Below are positions 1 to 8,673 of a DNA stretch of 64,000 nucleotides, piece after piece. This DNA is from Bdellovibrio bacteriovorus str. Tiberius (lineage in GTDB: Bacteria; Bdellovibrionota; Bdellovibrionia; Bdellovibrionales; Bdellovibrionaceae): the NCBI RefSeq assembly GCF_000317895.1, contig NC_019567.1, positions 2,604,001 through 2,668,000 of the forward strand, read 5' to 3'. Below the pieces are notes generated by a model. The model did not search any database. It saw nothing but the letters and a program-made list of their open reading frames with translations, and had not been told where the DNA came from. The stretch's first letter is position 1. Every line of letters starts with the position of its first letter. A program made the translations under genes and the position numbers.

Positions 1-1326
1 ATTCAAATTCAAATAGTTCGCCAGAATCGCCGCCGCCACATAGTCCGGACGGGATCCCACCAGCGTGGATGTATCCACACTCTGATCCGTCAGGTAATGA
101 CCGATCTGAGTACCACTGGAAGTCACTTTGCCCTTTGGATCAAAAGCAATAATGAACTGCAACGAAGACGAATAGTCACTGGACCAGATGCTGGAAGAAG
201 TGTCAGACACTTCCGAAGAACAAGCTCCATCAGTGGTCACCATAATGAACAATGGTTTTTTCATCTGACTGGCAAGTTCCAGCATGTTACCGATCTGCAC
301 ACCCGCAGCGAAGTCTTTCGCATCGGCAGCAGTACGCACACCCGGAGAATGATAGTCATAACCACCCAGCGTGATACGACCGTGGGCGATATTGCCATTC
401 AATGCATTGTACACCACACCCGCCGTCACCGCTGTTGCGTTGTTGGCTGCTGTTGCCGTATTGATTTTATAAACATTTTGCACAATGGTGTCTTTGCGTG
501 GATCCACGCCGGAAGCACCACCGGCCGCGATAATATCACCGGACTTCACACCGGCTTCCTGCAAGGCCAGCTTCAAACCGTCATTTTTGGAATTCAGTTT
601 TGCAACCTGGGACTTGGTCATTTTAGCAACGAAAGAAGCCAGAGTTCTTTTTTGTTTGGCATTCAAAATACCGTTGTCTGCCAAAGTACTGGAATAATTC
701 AAAGCACCGAACATGTTGTCCAGACTTGCCAGCTCCAGGGAAGAATTGGGAGCTGAAAACACCGGACGGATATTTTCAGCGGTAGAGCCCTGATGCACAC
801 CCGGCAAAACCTTGCCGATCAGACCTGCTCTTTCCAATGGACCGGAAAGATCATAGAACGGACGAAGAGCGGCCTGACCGTTGGTGTCGTTGGCCGTGTC
901 CGTGCAAAGAGCCACAAGACGGGCTTTACCCAAAGTCGCAGCACTGGCCACAGACTTGATACCTTTATGCAATTGGGAGCTGGAGGCAAAGTCTGCGCCC
1001 ATCACTTTTTCAGTGGCAAAGCCGGATTTACCCAGACCCAGCTTGGTGTAAGCACCCAGCAGATTGTTGCCTTTGTCTTTCACGACAAAGTTTCCGTGCA
1101 GGGCTGCGCCACCACTCAGACTTAATGTGACAAACGGAATCATCGGGTCGCCTTCGGCCGCTACGGCCTTACTTCCCATGGTCAGAATAGAAGTCACCGC
1201 CCCGGGCACCGCCATGCGGGCCGCGAAGGAGATCACACCTGTTTCAAGCAATTCACGGCGTGAAAGCTTCAGGCTGGAAACGTCGGTTTTTTCATCCAGG
1301 ACTTTTTGCAGTTTATCGTTTTTCAT
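1..1326 (-). CDS. Tat-exported DUF1501-like protein (3' end outside window)
   Basis: 442 codons are visible, with no stop before the window edge, so the C-terminus is missing. Residues 22-27 read SRRELL, a twin-arginine motif, followed by a hydrophobic stretch and an Ala-rich cleavage region, so export through Tat is likely. The body is Gly/Ser/Ala rich. A GGYDYHSPG segment followed by a KPLFIMVTTDGA segment resembles the GxDxHS region of DUF1501 proteins, though my assignment is by eye. It is the last gene of a three-gene minus-strand operon behind a lipoprotein-like gene and a CxxCH gene. In other phyla DUF1501 proteins are also paired with cytochrome-like partners. The ATG at 1326 follows a G-rich ribosome site. 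Substrate unknown. Confidence 0.8.
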   Translation of the reverse strand, partial: MKNDKLQKVLDEKTDVSSLKLSRRELLETGVISFAARMAVPGAVTSILTMGSKAVAAEGDPMIPFVTLSLSGGAALHGNFVVKDKGNNLLGAYTKLGLGKSGFATEKVMGADFASSSQLHKGIKSVASAATLGKARLVALCTDTANDTNGQAALRPFYDLSGPLERAGLIGKVLPGVHQGSTAENIRPVFSAPNSSLELASLDNMFGALNYSSTLADNGILNAKQKRTLASFVAKMTKSQVAKLNSKNDGLKLALQEAGVKSGDIIAAGGASGVDPRKDTIVQNVYKINTATAANNATAVTAGVVYNALNGNIAHGRITLGGYDYHSPGVRTAADAKDFAAGVQIGNMLELASQMKKPLFIMVTTDGACSSEVSDTSSSIWSSDYSSSLQFIIAFDPKGKVTSSGTQIGHYLTDQSVDTSTLVGSRPDYVAAAILANYLNLN

Positions 1327-1351
1327 TTTCCCCCCAAATCCCCATTGTCCG

Positions 1352-2029
1352 TTACAGAAGGTAAGATTCCGGCACGGACAACATGCCTGAACAGATAAAG
1401 ACCGCCAGTTTGTCAGACTCTGTAGCTTTCCCCAAAGCCGCAGAATCCAAAGTGCTGTAGTACTCGTCCACAGCTTGCGTGATGAAGGACAACTCTTCAC
1501 TGGATGGTTTGCGCATCCAGAAACGGTCAATCATCAGAATATACGTATTGATGGCGCCCATTTTTCCATAAGTGCCAGGACCTTTTGCAAAATCCAGATA
1601 CTTAAAGATGTCACGAGTGCCTTTTTTCTCTTTATTCACGGCTTGCTGACAGACCACACCCGCCAGGGACGTCGTGGCGATGATGCTTGGTGAGTTCACC
1701 AAAGTCAGATCATTCTGCGGAACCAGCAAGTTGCGGCGATAGTTGATCTCGGCGTTCACCGTACCCATATTGATGTCAGCACTTTTCAGATTCAAAAGCG
1801 ACATCATGGATTCCAGGGTTTGCTTCGCATCCACCGGAGCCCCGTCAATATCCGACTGGGTCTTGCTGCTCACGCTGCTGTTGCTGCCATCAACGCTGCC
1901 ACCATTCAAGGTGACTTCCTCAAGGCTGGCAAAATCAGTCTGCTGCGCACAGTTTTGAAAGCCCATTGTCACAAACAGGAAAGAGAAGCTCACACCGATT
2001 ACTGCGCCAATTTTTTTCTTAGCATTCAT
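1352..2029 (-). CDS. Putative lipoprotein, middle gene of the DUF1501-like operon
   Basis: 225 residues. A Lys-rich N-terminus (MNAKKK) and hydrophobic helix end at Cys27 in the context GFQNC. This is not a canonical LAGC/LAAC lipobox, but the layout (basic start, about 15 hydrophobic residues, one Cys, then polar sequence) fits a lipoprotein signal. The rest has no domain I recognise. It starts 3 bases after the stop of the CxxCH gene, and its GAGGAG ribosome site overlaps that stop, so the two are probably translationally coupled. The DUF1501-like gene starts 25 bases downstream. Context suggests an envelope-anchored accessory subunit of the same exported complex. Confidence 0.85.
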   Translation of the reverse strand: MNAKKKIGAVIGVSFSFLFVTMGFQNCAQQTDFASLEEVTLNGGSVDGSNSSVSSKTQSDIDGAPVDAKQTLESMMSLLNLKSADINMGTVNAEINYRRNLLVPQNDLTLVNSPSIIATTSLAGVVCQQAVNKEKKGTRDIFKYLDFAKGPGTYGKMGAINTYILMIDRFWMRKPSSEELSFITQAVDEYYSTLDSAALGKATESDKLAVFICSGMLSVPESYLL

Positions 2030-2032
2030 GGT

Positions 2033-3883
2033 CTACTCCTCTTTCACCACGCCACAGACCGGGTCCAGGGCGACTTCTGTATAAAGGCTTTTCAAATTAT
2101 AATTTACTGCTTCGAAACGGTCGCCCAGACGAACCAGCGTCGTGTACTGGGTGGATTCAAGCTTCTTCAGGCACACGCTTTCATAAACGCGTTTGGCCAT
2201 GCACTGGCTGAAACGACGGCTTTGAGAAAGCATTTTACCGAAGTCCTTCACGCCCTGACCGCCGCCGGCGTTACCGCCTCTCCAGCCAAAGAATGTGGAT
2301 TTGCTGCCCAGGACCGCGTTATTCACGAAGTTATCACCCGTAACAACGAAACCGTAAGGATAAGAACCCTTGTTCATTTTCGCCGCGACACCCGTGCTGG
2401 AATCAAATGCATTTCGTGGGAACAGACGCAGTTCCTCGCGGGCTTCCAGATATGGAGTCACCAAATTGATATTGGCTGGACGGCCTTTGTTAATCAGCTT
2501 GCCTAAAAGGCGGGTTTTCTCAGCATCGGTGGCTTTTGCCGCCGTCAAAGACGCGCCATAGTACTCATAAAGCACTGACATTTCTTTCTTATTGTCCAGA
2601 TTGCAAATCAGGAACAGGCGACGCTGCTCTGCCACCGCTGTATTGGCCTTGACCAGATTATTCAGGCAACCTGCCACATACTCTGTTTTATAGGTATCGA
2701 CCGCACGATTTGCTTTCAAGTCTTCCAGGAAGGCCGCTTTCTTCGCACTGAAATCAGCTGCAATCGCATTGGCAGCAGCCGGATCACGAATCGTGTTCAG
2801 GGTCCCCATCAAAGTATTGCGGGCCGACGCTTCTGCCGTACCACGTTTGATCAGGTAAGCCAGACGTGTCGTGAACCATGTGGAGTTTTCCTGCCTGTTC
2901 ACCAGGTCCGGAAGAATCTCGTTGGTCACTTTGGTGATATAGTTGGTGCTGTAAGTGCTGTATTCAGCCTGGATACCATGCTGATTGAAGAAGTCCCCGT
3001 TCATCTGGGAATAAGTGCCTGTCGCACCACCCGTCGTGAAATTCGTATAGTCCATTTTGGCAAAGGCTCCACGCATACCATCCATCACCGAGTGGCAGCT
3101 TTTACAGCTGGTCAGGTATTTATTGTGGTCCCCGGCCGGGAAACGTTCCACGTCGCGGCCCACATATTGATCTGAAGCAGAAGAATCTGCCGCTTCAGCC
3201 ATGGACACACACAGAAACTGTTTTAAAGAAAACTCAACGGCACGACGGTTTGTACCACCGCTCAGGTTTCTTTCCGCAAATGTGCGGGTCGAGAAAACAC
3301 CGGCTGGTTCCGGATTGTCAGCCAGATTCACCAGGTCAAAGCTTTTGTCTGTTTGCTGATACGGAGTGCTCCATGCGGATTTCACCAGCTTTTGGCGGGA
3401 TTGAAGCTGCAAAGAGGTCTGCAGGTCCATATAAGCTGTTTCAACCGGAGTGAAGTTTTCCTGCGTGAAATAGCGCGTTCTGTTGTCCGTTACCTTCGGT
3501 ACATTCTTCACATCATAGAAATAGTCAGCCGTCAGAATTTCACGGAAGTCCTTGCCGTCACGAACAACCCCGGCAATCAACGCCGAGAAATCATTGAAAG
3601 GAACTTTCACGGATTCATCTTTGTTTGAAAGCTTCAAAGACAGATTCTTGATCTGTACATTCAAAAAGTCCGAAGTGCCGGTAATATAATTGGCTGCACC
3701 ACGGGTGTCCCCGTTTGCAATGAGCTCCGCCACTTTCTTAAGTTCGGGCTTGGTGGACGACACCTTAACGCCTGTCATTCTCTCGTAGAGTTTCTTGGCC
3801 TTAAGCATGTCTGACTCTGCAGCATGAGCGTTTATAATAGAAAACGCTGACGCCACGACAACAAGATATTTGTAGCCCCTCAT
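2033..3883 (-). CDS. Exported protein with a single CxxCH motif
   Basis: 616 residues from the ATG at 3883, chosen because GGGGG lies about 8 bases upstream. A TTG two codons earlier is the alternative. The N-terminus is a signal peptide ending near AHAAES. A CKSCH motif at about residues 260-264, followed by a conserved-looking MDGMRG segment, could bind one c-type haem, as in DUF1588/DUF1592-type proteins encoded beside DUF1501/DUF1552 genes. No second haem motif and no obvious distal ligand were identified. It is the first gene of the operon, with a 394-base gene-free region upstream that must hold the promoter. Haem attachment is inference; the enzymatic role is unknown. Confidence 0.85.
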   Translation of the reverse strand: MRGYKYLVVVASAFSIINAHAAESDMLKAKKLYERMTGVKVSSTKPELKKVAELIANGDTRGAANYITGTSDFLNVQIKNLSLKLSNKDESVKVPFNDFSALIAGVVRDGKDFREILTADYFYDVKNVPKVTDNRTRYFTQENFTPVETAYMDLQTSLQLQSRQKLVKSAWSTPYQQTDKSFDLVNLADNPEPAGVFSTRTFAERNLSGGTNRRAVEFSLKQFLCVSMAEAADSSASDQYVGRDVERFPAGDHNKYLTSCKSCHSVMDGMRGAFAKMDYTNFTTGGATGTYSQMNGDFFNQHGIQAEYSTYSTNYITKVTNEILPDLVNRQENSTWFTTRLAYLIKRGTAEASARNTLMGTLNTIRDPAAANAIAADFSAKKAAFLEDLKANRAVDTYKTEYVAGCLNNLVKANTAVAEQRRLFLICNLDNKKEMSVLYEYYGASLTAAKATDAEKTRLLGKLINKGRPANINLVTPYLEAREELRLFPRNAFDSSTGVAAKMNKGSYPYGFVVTGDNFVNNAVLGSKSTFFGWRGGNAGGGQGVKDFGKMLSQSRRFSQCMAKRVYESVCLKKLESTQYTTLVRLGDRFEAVNYNLKSLYTEVALDPVCGVVKEE

Positions 3884-3889
3884 ACTCAA

Positions 3890-4283
3890 TTCCCCCTTGA
3901 GTGATTACATTATCGTCTAATTTGGGAAAAATTGTGATGCTCCGACAAAGAATTTTTGACCACTCGTCCCTGTAGAAGACATTGACGATGTTTCGCAGTG
4001 AAACGTTTTTCACCTTGTAAATGACTTAACCCCTTGAAGTCAGGTGCGCCCTTTCCCGGTATGAAACAGCCTCGGACGAAAACAAAATGAAAACTAACTG
4101 TTCCCCACGGTCAAAAAAACACGATATCCCCGGAAAAATTGGTTCAGAGCGAGACATCACTCACTGGACCTCTTGCCTTCCCATTGAATTTCAGAGTTTT
4201 CTTCCACATTTAGACAGTCGCCAACCCGAACCTGGGGAACATCTTTTCCTTTAGTTCCGTTTCAAATTGTCGATAAAGTCATT
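3890..4283. other. Gene-free divergent intergenic region
   Basis: About 394 bases separate the minus-strand CxxCH operon from the plus-strand barrel gene. Promoters for both must lie here. I see no convincing -35/-10 pair, hairpin or RNA gene. A 55-codon plus-strand reading frame (4087-4254) has no good ribosome site and an unremarkable composition, so it is not called. Confidence 0.5.
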
Positions 4284-5126
4284 ATGAGATTTTTGATTGC
4301 AACACTATTGATATCATCTTTGGTTTCACCAGCTTGGGCACTTAAGGCCGTTGTGGTTAAAGGCGATCGCGCCTTGATCGACATGGAAGGTGAAGACCTT
4401 CAGGTGGGCGACAAGCTCGGAGCCCGCAATGCCGAGGGCAAAGCCCGCGCCCTGCTTGAAGTAAAGCAAATCAAAAATGGAAAGGCCGTAGCCGCCGTCC
4501 TTAAAGGACAGATGACTGCGGATCTTAGCGTTGCAAAGATCGGCGGAGGCAAAGCGGCCTCCACCGCCAAAGCTGCGGCACCGGAAAAAGCCGGCAAAAG
4601 CAAATCATCCTGGGGTGTGACAGCAGGTTACGCCATGAACAACATGACAGTGAAACCAAGCTCCAGCTCTTCCGTGGCGTTGAGTGGCAGCAGCATCAAT
4701 GCTTCTGCCTTTTATCAGATGCCGCTGGACGGAAACATCAGCGCACGCATTCTGGGCGGCTATGAAACCCTGAGCGCCAAAGGCAGCTCTTCGACAGTCA
4801 GCTGTTCTGGTTCTGACTGTACCGTGGACATCAGCTATCTGGGCGTTGAAGCCCTGGTTCGCTATTCTTATCTTCGCAGTGCCAAGTTTGATGCCTGGGT
4901 GGGCGGCGGTCTGGGCTTCCTGTTTGCGATTGGCAAATCCAGTAACGTTCTGGACACCAGCAAAATCAGCACGAACCAAACGATCGTGGGTTCTTTGGGC
5001 CTGGATTATCATCTGGACCGCAAGAGCTTCATCCCAGTGCAATTGGATTATGCCATGTTCCCGGATAACAACACGTCTTCGGCAAATCAAATCATCATCC
5101 GGGCTGGATGGGGTTGGCAGTTCTAA
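4284..5126 (+). CDS. Putative outer-membrane beta-barrel protein
   Basis: 280 residues. A signal peptide (about residues 1-19, cleavage after SPAWA) is followed by a small domain of about 70 residues, an Ala/Lys-rich linker (about 80-105), and a C-terminal region of alternating strands. That region ends in the aromatic WGWQF, the terminal Phe typical of barrels inserted by the Bam complex. It resembles small eight-strand OmpW/OmpA-like barrels, but no family is certain. A CSGSDC pair may form an extracellular disulfide loop. Its stop overlaps the start of the Asp-box protein (TAATG), so they form an operon. No clear Shine-Dalgarno precedes the ATG. Confidence 0.85.
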   Translation: MRFLIATLLISSLVSPAWALKAVVVKGDRALIDMEGEDLQVGDKLGARNAEGKARALLEVKQIKNGKAVAAVLKGQMTADLSVAKIGGGKAASTAKAAAPEKAGKSKSSWGVTAGYAMNNMTVKPSSSSSVALSGSSINASAFYQMPLDGNISARILGGYETLSAKGSSSTVSCSGSDCTVDISYLGVEALVRYSYLRSAKFDAWVGGGLGFLFAIGKSSNVLDTSKISTNQTIVGSLGLDYHLDRKSFIPVQLDYAMFPDNNTSSANQIIIRAGWGWQF

Positions 5127-6769
5127 TGAAGAAGGTCGTCTTCTTTCTTTTGATCGCCTTCATCGCGGTGTCGGCCTATTACAAAGACAAAGAAGGCCAG
5201 GCCGACTTTGCTTCCACCAGTCGTACATTCACTCCAATTAAACTTCCGGCATTGCCTAAAAGCGGTTTGAACAACTTCAACACCGCCGCAGAAGCTTATA
5301 ACTTTCAGGAATCCCAGCACGAAAGAAACGTCTTTCACTGGACACCGGGCTTCCCCGTTTATATTCCCACTTTTGACAGCCAGAACCGCCCTTACCTGCG
5401 CCAGCATGAGCGCAGTCAGACCACAGCCCTTACCAGCGGCTTTGTTCGCTATGACGGTGGTGGCTGGACCGAGTTGTCTTTGGGGTCTGACTTTCTAAAA
5501 GATCTCTTTCCAAAATCAAATATCGAAGAACTGACCCGCGCCAATCGCCAGGACCTTTTGTGGGATCCAAAGATGGCGGTATTTGACCGGGACGACATCA
5601 TGTACACGCCTTTGCGAATCAAAGACGGCTTGGACAAAAGCTATGTCGTGGCCTATTCCAAAGATTATGGTCGCAGTTGGAAAGCTTTGAATCTGCTGAC
5701 TGAAACCGCTTTGCCTGAATGGTATGACCTGGAAAGACCCACTTCGGTGGACGCCCTGCCCGGTCCTCCGGCATTCTTGTACTATCAAGCCACGGGCAAA
5801 GCCCCGGGTTACGAACGCGGCTTTGAATACTGGCAAGGCACCGTCGGCAAATTGACTTTCCAGATGACTCATTTCGAAAAAGACGAACTGGTCAGGGATC
5901 TGCCCGTGGTGCTTTCTGAAAATGCCCAGCCCATAGGTTATCGCAGCGGCAGCGGCGTTAAAATCCTGCGTTCCAAGGACAAGTATTTCATCACTTGGCT
6001 GGAAGCGACGCTGGATCATAAAATGGAAAAGAACGAGCGTGGCCGTGTGACAAACTCCAAGCCTGACAAGGCTGGCAATCCCTATTCTGCCATCTGGATT
6101 GCGGAAGTGGACGTGAAAACCCGCAACTTCAAAAAAACCGAGATTCTGAAAACCTGGCCACTGAACGACAGTCACAATCAGCCGGCCATCGTGCGCAGTC
6201 AGGATGGGACTTTGCATGTGATTGGCGGTGCCCATGGGGCCCACTTCACTTACACCCGCAGTTTGAAGCCGGACTCGATCGACAGCTGGAGTCCGGCAGA
6301 ATTTGTGAACACCACGGACAGCGGCTATTCAGCAAACTTCAACATCCCAGGCGTTCAAGGTGGCAGTCAGACTTATGCCTCTTTGGTGATCGATTCCCAG
6401 AACCGTCTGCATCTGGCTTACCGCCTGTGGGCCCATGACAAGTCTGTATTTGATTTTGAATACTTCGGTGCCCTGGCGTATCAGAGCGCAGAACCTGACA
6501 GCAGCGAAAAAAAATGGAAGTGGTCTGAACCCAAGATTCTGGTGTATCCGAATGCTCAGGAATACACGCACTATTACCAAGTGCTGACCATCGACCGCAA
6601 AGGCAGCCTGTATCTGGAATACAGTCAGATGCGGCCCTATGCGCCTTATTACTTTAAATCCCCCAGTGGCGAGGCCATCAACACCTCCCCGATGCTGAAC
6701 TCAGCCTTGTTGAAATCAGAAGATCAGGGCAAAAACTGGTTCCTGGTCAATGACAAGGACTTCAAATAA
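5126..6769 (+). CDS. Exported Asp-box (BNR-repeat) beta-propeller protein
   Basis: 547 residues. The ATG at 5126 overlaps the upstream stop (TAATG), and the next residues, MKKVVFFLLIAFIAVSAYY, form a signal sequence or anchor, which fixes the start over an ATG six codons earlier. Two Asp-boxes of the form SxDxGxxW are visible: SKDYGRSW in the first half and SEDQGKNW near the end. Length and layout match the BNR_4 family with a sialidase-like six-bladed propeller. No full sialidase active-site set was identified, so glycan binding or hydrolysis is only a suggestion. It is co-transcribed with the barrel protein, and an intrinsic terminator follows the stop directly. Confidence 0.87.
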   Translation: MKKVVFFLLIAFIAVSAYYKDKEGQADFASTSRTFTPIKLPALPKSGLNNFNTAAEAYNFQESQHERNVFHWTPGFPVYIPTFDSQNRPYLRQHERSQTTALTSGFVRYDGGGWTELSLGSDFLKDLFPKSNIEELTRANRQDLLWDPKMAVFDRDDIMYTPLRIKDGLDKSYVVAYSKDYGRSWKALNLLTETALPEWYDLERPTSVDALPGPPAFLYYQATGKAPGYERGFEYWQGTVGKLTFQMTHFEKDELVRDLPVVLSENAQPIGYRSGSGVKILRSKDKYFITWLEATLDHKMEKNERGRVTNSKPDKAGNPYSAIWIAEVDVKTRNFKKTEILKTWPLNDSHNQPAIVRSQDGTLHVIGGAHGAHFTYTRSLKPDSIDSWSPAEFVNTTDSGYSANFNIPGVQGGSQTYASLVIDSQNRLHLAYRLWAHDKSVFDFEYFGALAYQSAEPDSSEKKWKWSEPKILVYPNAQEYTHYYQVLTIDRKGSLYLEYSQMRPYAPYYFKSPSGEAINTSPMLNSALLKSEDQGKNWFLVNDKDFK

Positions 6770-6800
6770 AAAAAGCTCCCCTTCGGGAGCTTTTTCTTTT
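6770..6800 (+). terminator. Intrinsic terminator
   Basis: An 11-base stem (6770-6780 with 6785-6795) around a CTTC loop ends in a T-run. It follows the propeller gene immediately, and its A-run side can serve the convergent protease gene. Confidence 0.9.
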
Positions 6801-6820
6801 TCAAACTTTTAAAATTTGAA

Positions 6821-7621
6821 TTATTTGATCGCCATCAACAGGTCAGATGTTTCTGCGATCCATGGAGTGTAGGAATCCACACGAGTGAAGATCGACATCA
6901 TGAAGCAGTCTGGAGTCAAAGGAATCGGCAAAGAGTCACCACGGCTGGCAACACCCATCAGATAAAGACGTCCGTCTTTCTGAACATAAGCCGGGCCACC
7001 GGAATCACCACTGCAGATACCTTTACGAATGGACTGATCCAGCATGATTTCAGTCGTCCCATACAAGGAACGTTTTACTTTCAGCTCAGTCGTGCGCAAA
7101 GTGCCTGCACCTTTTTTAACACCCCAAGCCCAGTTCAAACCAAAGCCCGCCACCACAACGTTAGAGCCTTTTTGCAACTGGTTGAAGTCAGTATACAATG
7201 GAGCTGGGGCATAACCTGCCGGAGCTGCACCTTCAAATCTTACCAAAGCCACGTCAGCGGTGTCTTCCACGCGCTCAGGATTGTAGTCTTTGTGCTGAAG
7301 AGCTTTCACCGTCTTACGAACCTTCGCAGGATCAAGACCCTTCATTTCCTGACCGAAGAAGACAATCAGCTTGTCAGAGTTCGGATCCACGCAGTGAGCA
7401 GCCGTCAGAACCAATTGTGGGGCAATCAAAGTCCCAGAGCACAAAGCACCGGCTTTTTCATCGTAAAGACCCACTGTAGAGCGAGCAATGATATCGTTGG
7501 CAGAAACCTTATCACCACCAATAACATCCTGACCTTGCGTTTGAATTTGCGCAGCATTTTGATCCGCACAAGCAGCCAACATCGCAGCAGAAACCATCAT
7601 CAAAGAAATCTTTTTGAGCAT
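6821..7621 (-). CDS. Secreted trypsin-like S1 serine protease, lipoprotein signal
   Basis: 266 residues. The catalytic triad is complete: His76 in LTAAHC, Asp123 in DTADVAL and Ser207 in CSGDSGGP. A signal sequence ends at MLAAC (Cys18), a good lipobox, so the enzyme is probably a lipoprotein on the outer or inner membrane. Mature sequence begins near IGGDKVS, but a classical IVGG activation site is altered, so zymogen cleavage is uncertain. A strong AAAGGAG ribosome site precedes the ATG. It is monocistronic, convergent with the propeller gene. Predatory bacteria carry many such proteases for prey digestion; that role here is inference. Confidence 0.93.
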   Translation of the reverse strand: MLKKISLMMVSAAMLAACADQNAAQIQTQGQDVIGGDKVSANDIIARSTVGLYDEKAGALCSGTLIAPQLVLTAAHCVDPNSDKLIVFFGQEMKGLDPAKVRKTVKALQHKDYNPERVEDTADVALVRFEGAAPAGYAPAPLYTDFNQLQKGSNVVVAGFGLNWAWGVKKGAGTLRTTELKVKRSLYGTTEIMLDQSIRKGICSGDSGGPAYVQKDGRLYLMGVASRGDSLPIPLTPDCFMMSIFTRVDSYTPWIAETSDLLMAIK

Positions 7622-7847
7622 TTGAGCACTCCTTTAAAAGCGCTCCCCTTCTATCAAAGAAAGTCCCGCAACGCCTCTAATTAAAAGTGTTCCCAGATGT
7701 TTTTACCCTACCGTCCTGATTTTTGACAATTTTGGGCCCACCGCCACAACCACAACAGCCCAGATCGCAATGGCTCATAAACCGCGGTGGTCCCCACTTT
7801 GAAGTATTTCAATCCGTTCAAAGATTTACCCTCCAAAGGATAAGAAA

Positions 7848-8516
7848 ATGAAAATGACTAAGATTGCGGTGCTTTGTCTGATGTTCGGCTCTTCCCTGTC
7901 CCAGGCGGCGGGCCTTGATGTATCCCAGATCCAAAACTGTCTGCATCAGGAACAGTCCCTGTACAGCTCCCAGCATCCCCTGAAAGCCCAGTACCTGCTT
8001 CAGGAGGTGGAAGGTTCGGTTCGCGATCTTATCCTGACGACAGCGTCCCACAAAGAGCACACCGCGGCCGTGCAAGAGATCCTGAAAACCTCCGGGTCTT
8101 GCGCCGAAGCCCGCACGCGTGCCCTGAACTTTGCGAAGGCCCAAGACCTTGCGGCACTGCCAATGCTGCAAGCCCTGGTCGACACCAAAAAATCTGATAT
8201 GGAAGAACTGAAACTGTGGGATGCCGAAGCCCGCAAGGCTTTGAAAGAGGCCTCTTATGTTCAAGCGGAAAGCTCTTTCCAGGCCGACCGTCACCCATCC
8301 TTGGCGCTGTTCATGGCTTCCGGTGAAACGACCTCCATTCTGGAAGAACAGTTTGAATTTGCCGCGGGCAGCACAATGAAAAACTCCTTGGAAACTTTGG
8401 CCGGGGCTGATGCCAACGCGGATCTGCTGGAAGCGCGTCTGTCTGAAAGAATCCGCACTGAAGCCGACCAGAAAATGGAAAAGGCCTTGGCTCTTAGCGC
8501 AGGCCTTCTGAAATAA
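7848..8516 (+). CDS. Secreted alpha-helical protein of unknown function
   Basis: 222 residues with a signal peptide (MKMTKIAVLCLMFGSSLSQAAG). The mature part is Ala/Glu/Leu rich, predicted mostly helical, with two cysteines (QNCLHQ and GSCAEA) that could form one disulfide. No domain is recognised. An AAAGGATAAG ribosome site lies just upstream. It is 157 bases ahead of the TULIP-like candidate on the same strand and may be in the same unit. Confidence 0.85.
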   Translation: MKMTKIAVLCLMFGSSLSQAAGLDVSQIQNCLHQEQSLYSSQHPLKAQYLLQEVEGSVRDLILTTASHKEHTAAVQEILKTSGSCAEARTRALNFAKAQDLAALPMLQALVDTKKSDMEELKLWDAEARKALKEASYVQAESSFQADRHPSLALFMASGETTSILEEQFEFAAGSTMKNSLETLAGADANADLLEARLSERIRTEADQKMEKALALSAGLLK

Positions 8517-8673
8517 GTTTAAAAGTGCGCCGCTAAAAGGCGCCTGTATCAATTTTGGACACGTCAAGAAGCTTCTGCCCCCTATAGATTGCTTCTGAGG
8601 ACGTCTCAAATTGGAATCCGCTTTGCAACTATTGGCTGAGGCCCCCAGAGCCCCTAACCATGAGGACGAAAAA

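Noticed and set aside
4087-4254. 55-codon plus-strand frame in the 3890-4283 gap
   Set aside because: No ribosome site, no signal or domain, and no coding bias; kept as non-coding.
4255-4290. FliA-like GTCGATAA element just before the barrel gene
   Set aside because: The -35 partner is absent and the transcription start would fall on the ATG.
7738-7790. CCACCGC/GCGGTGG inverted repeat
   Set aside because: Seven-base arms with a 39-base loop and no T-run; not distinguishable from chance.
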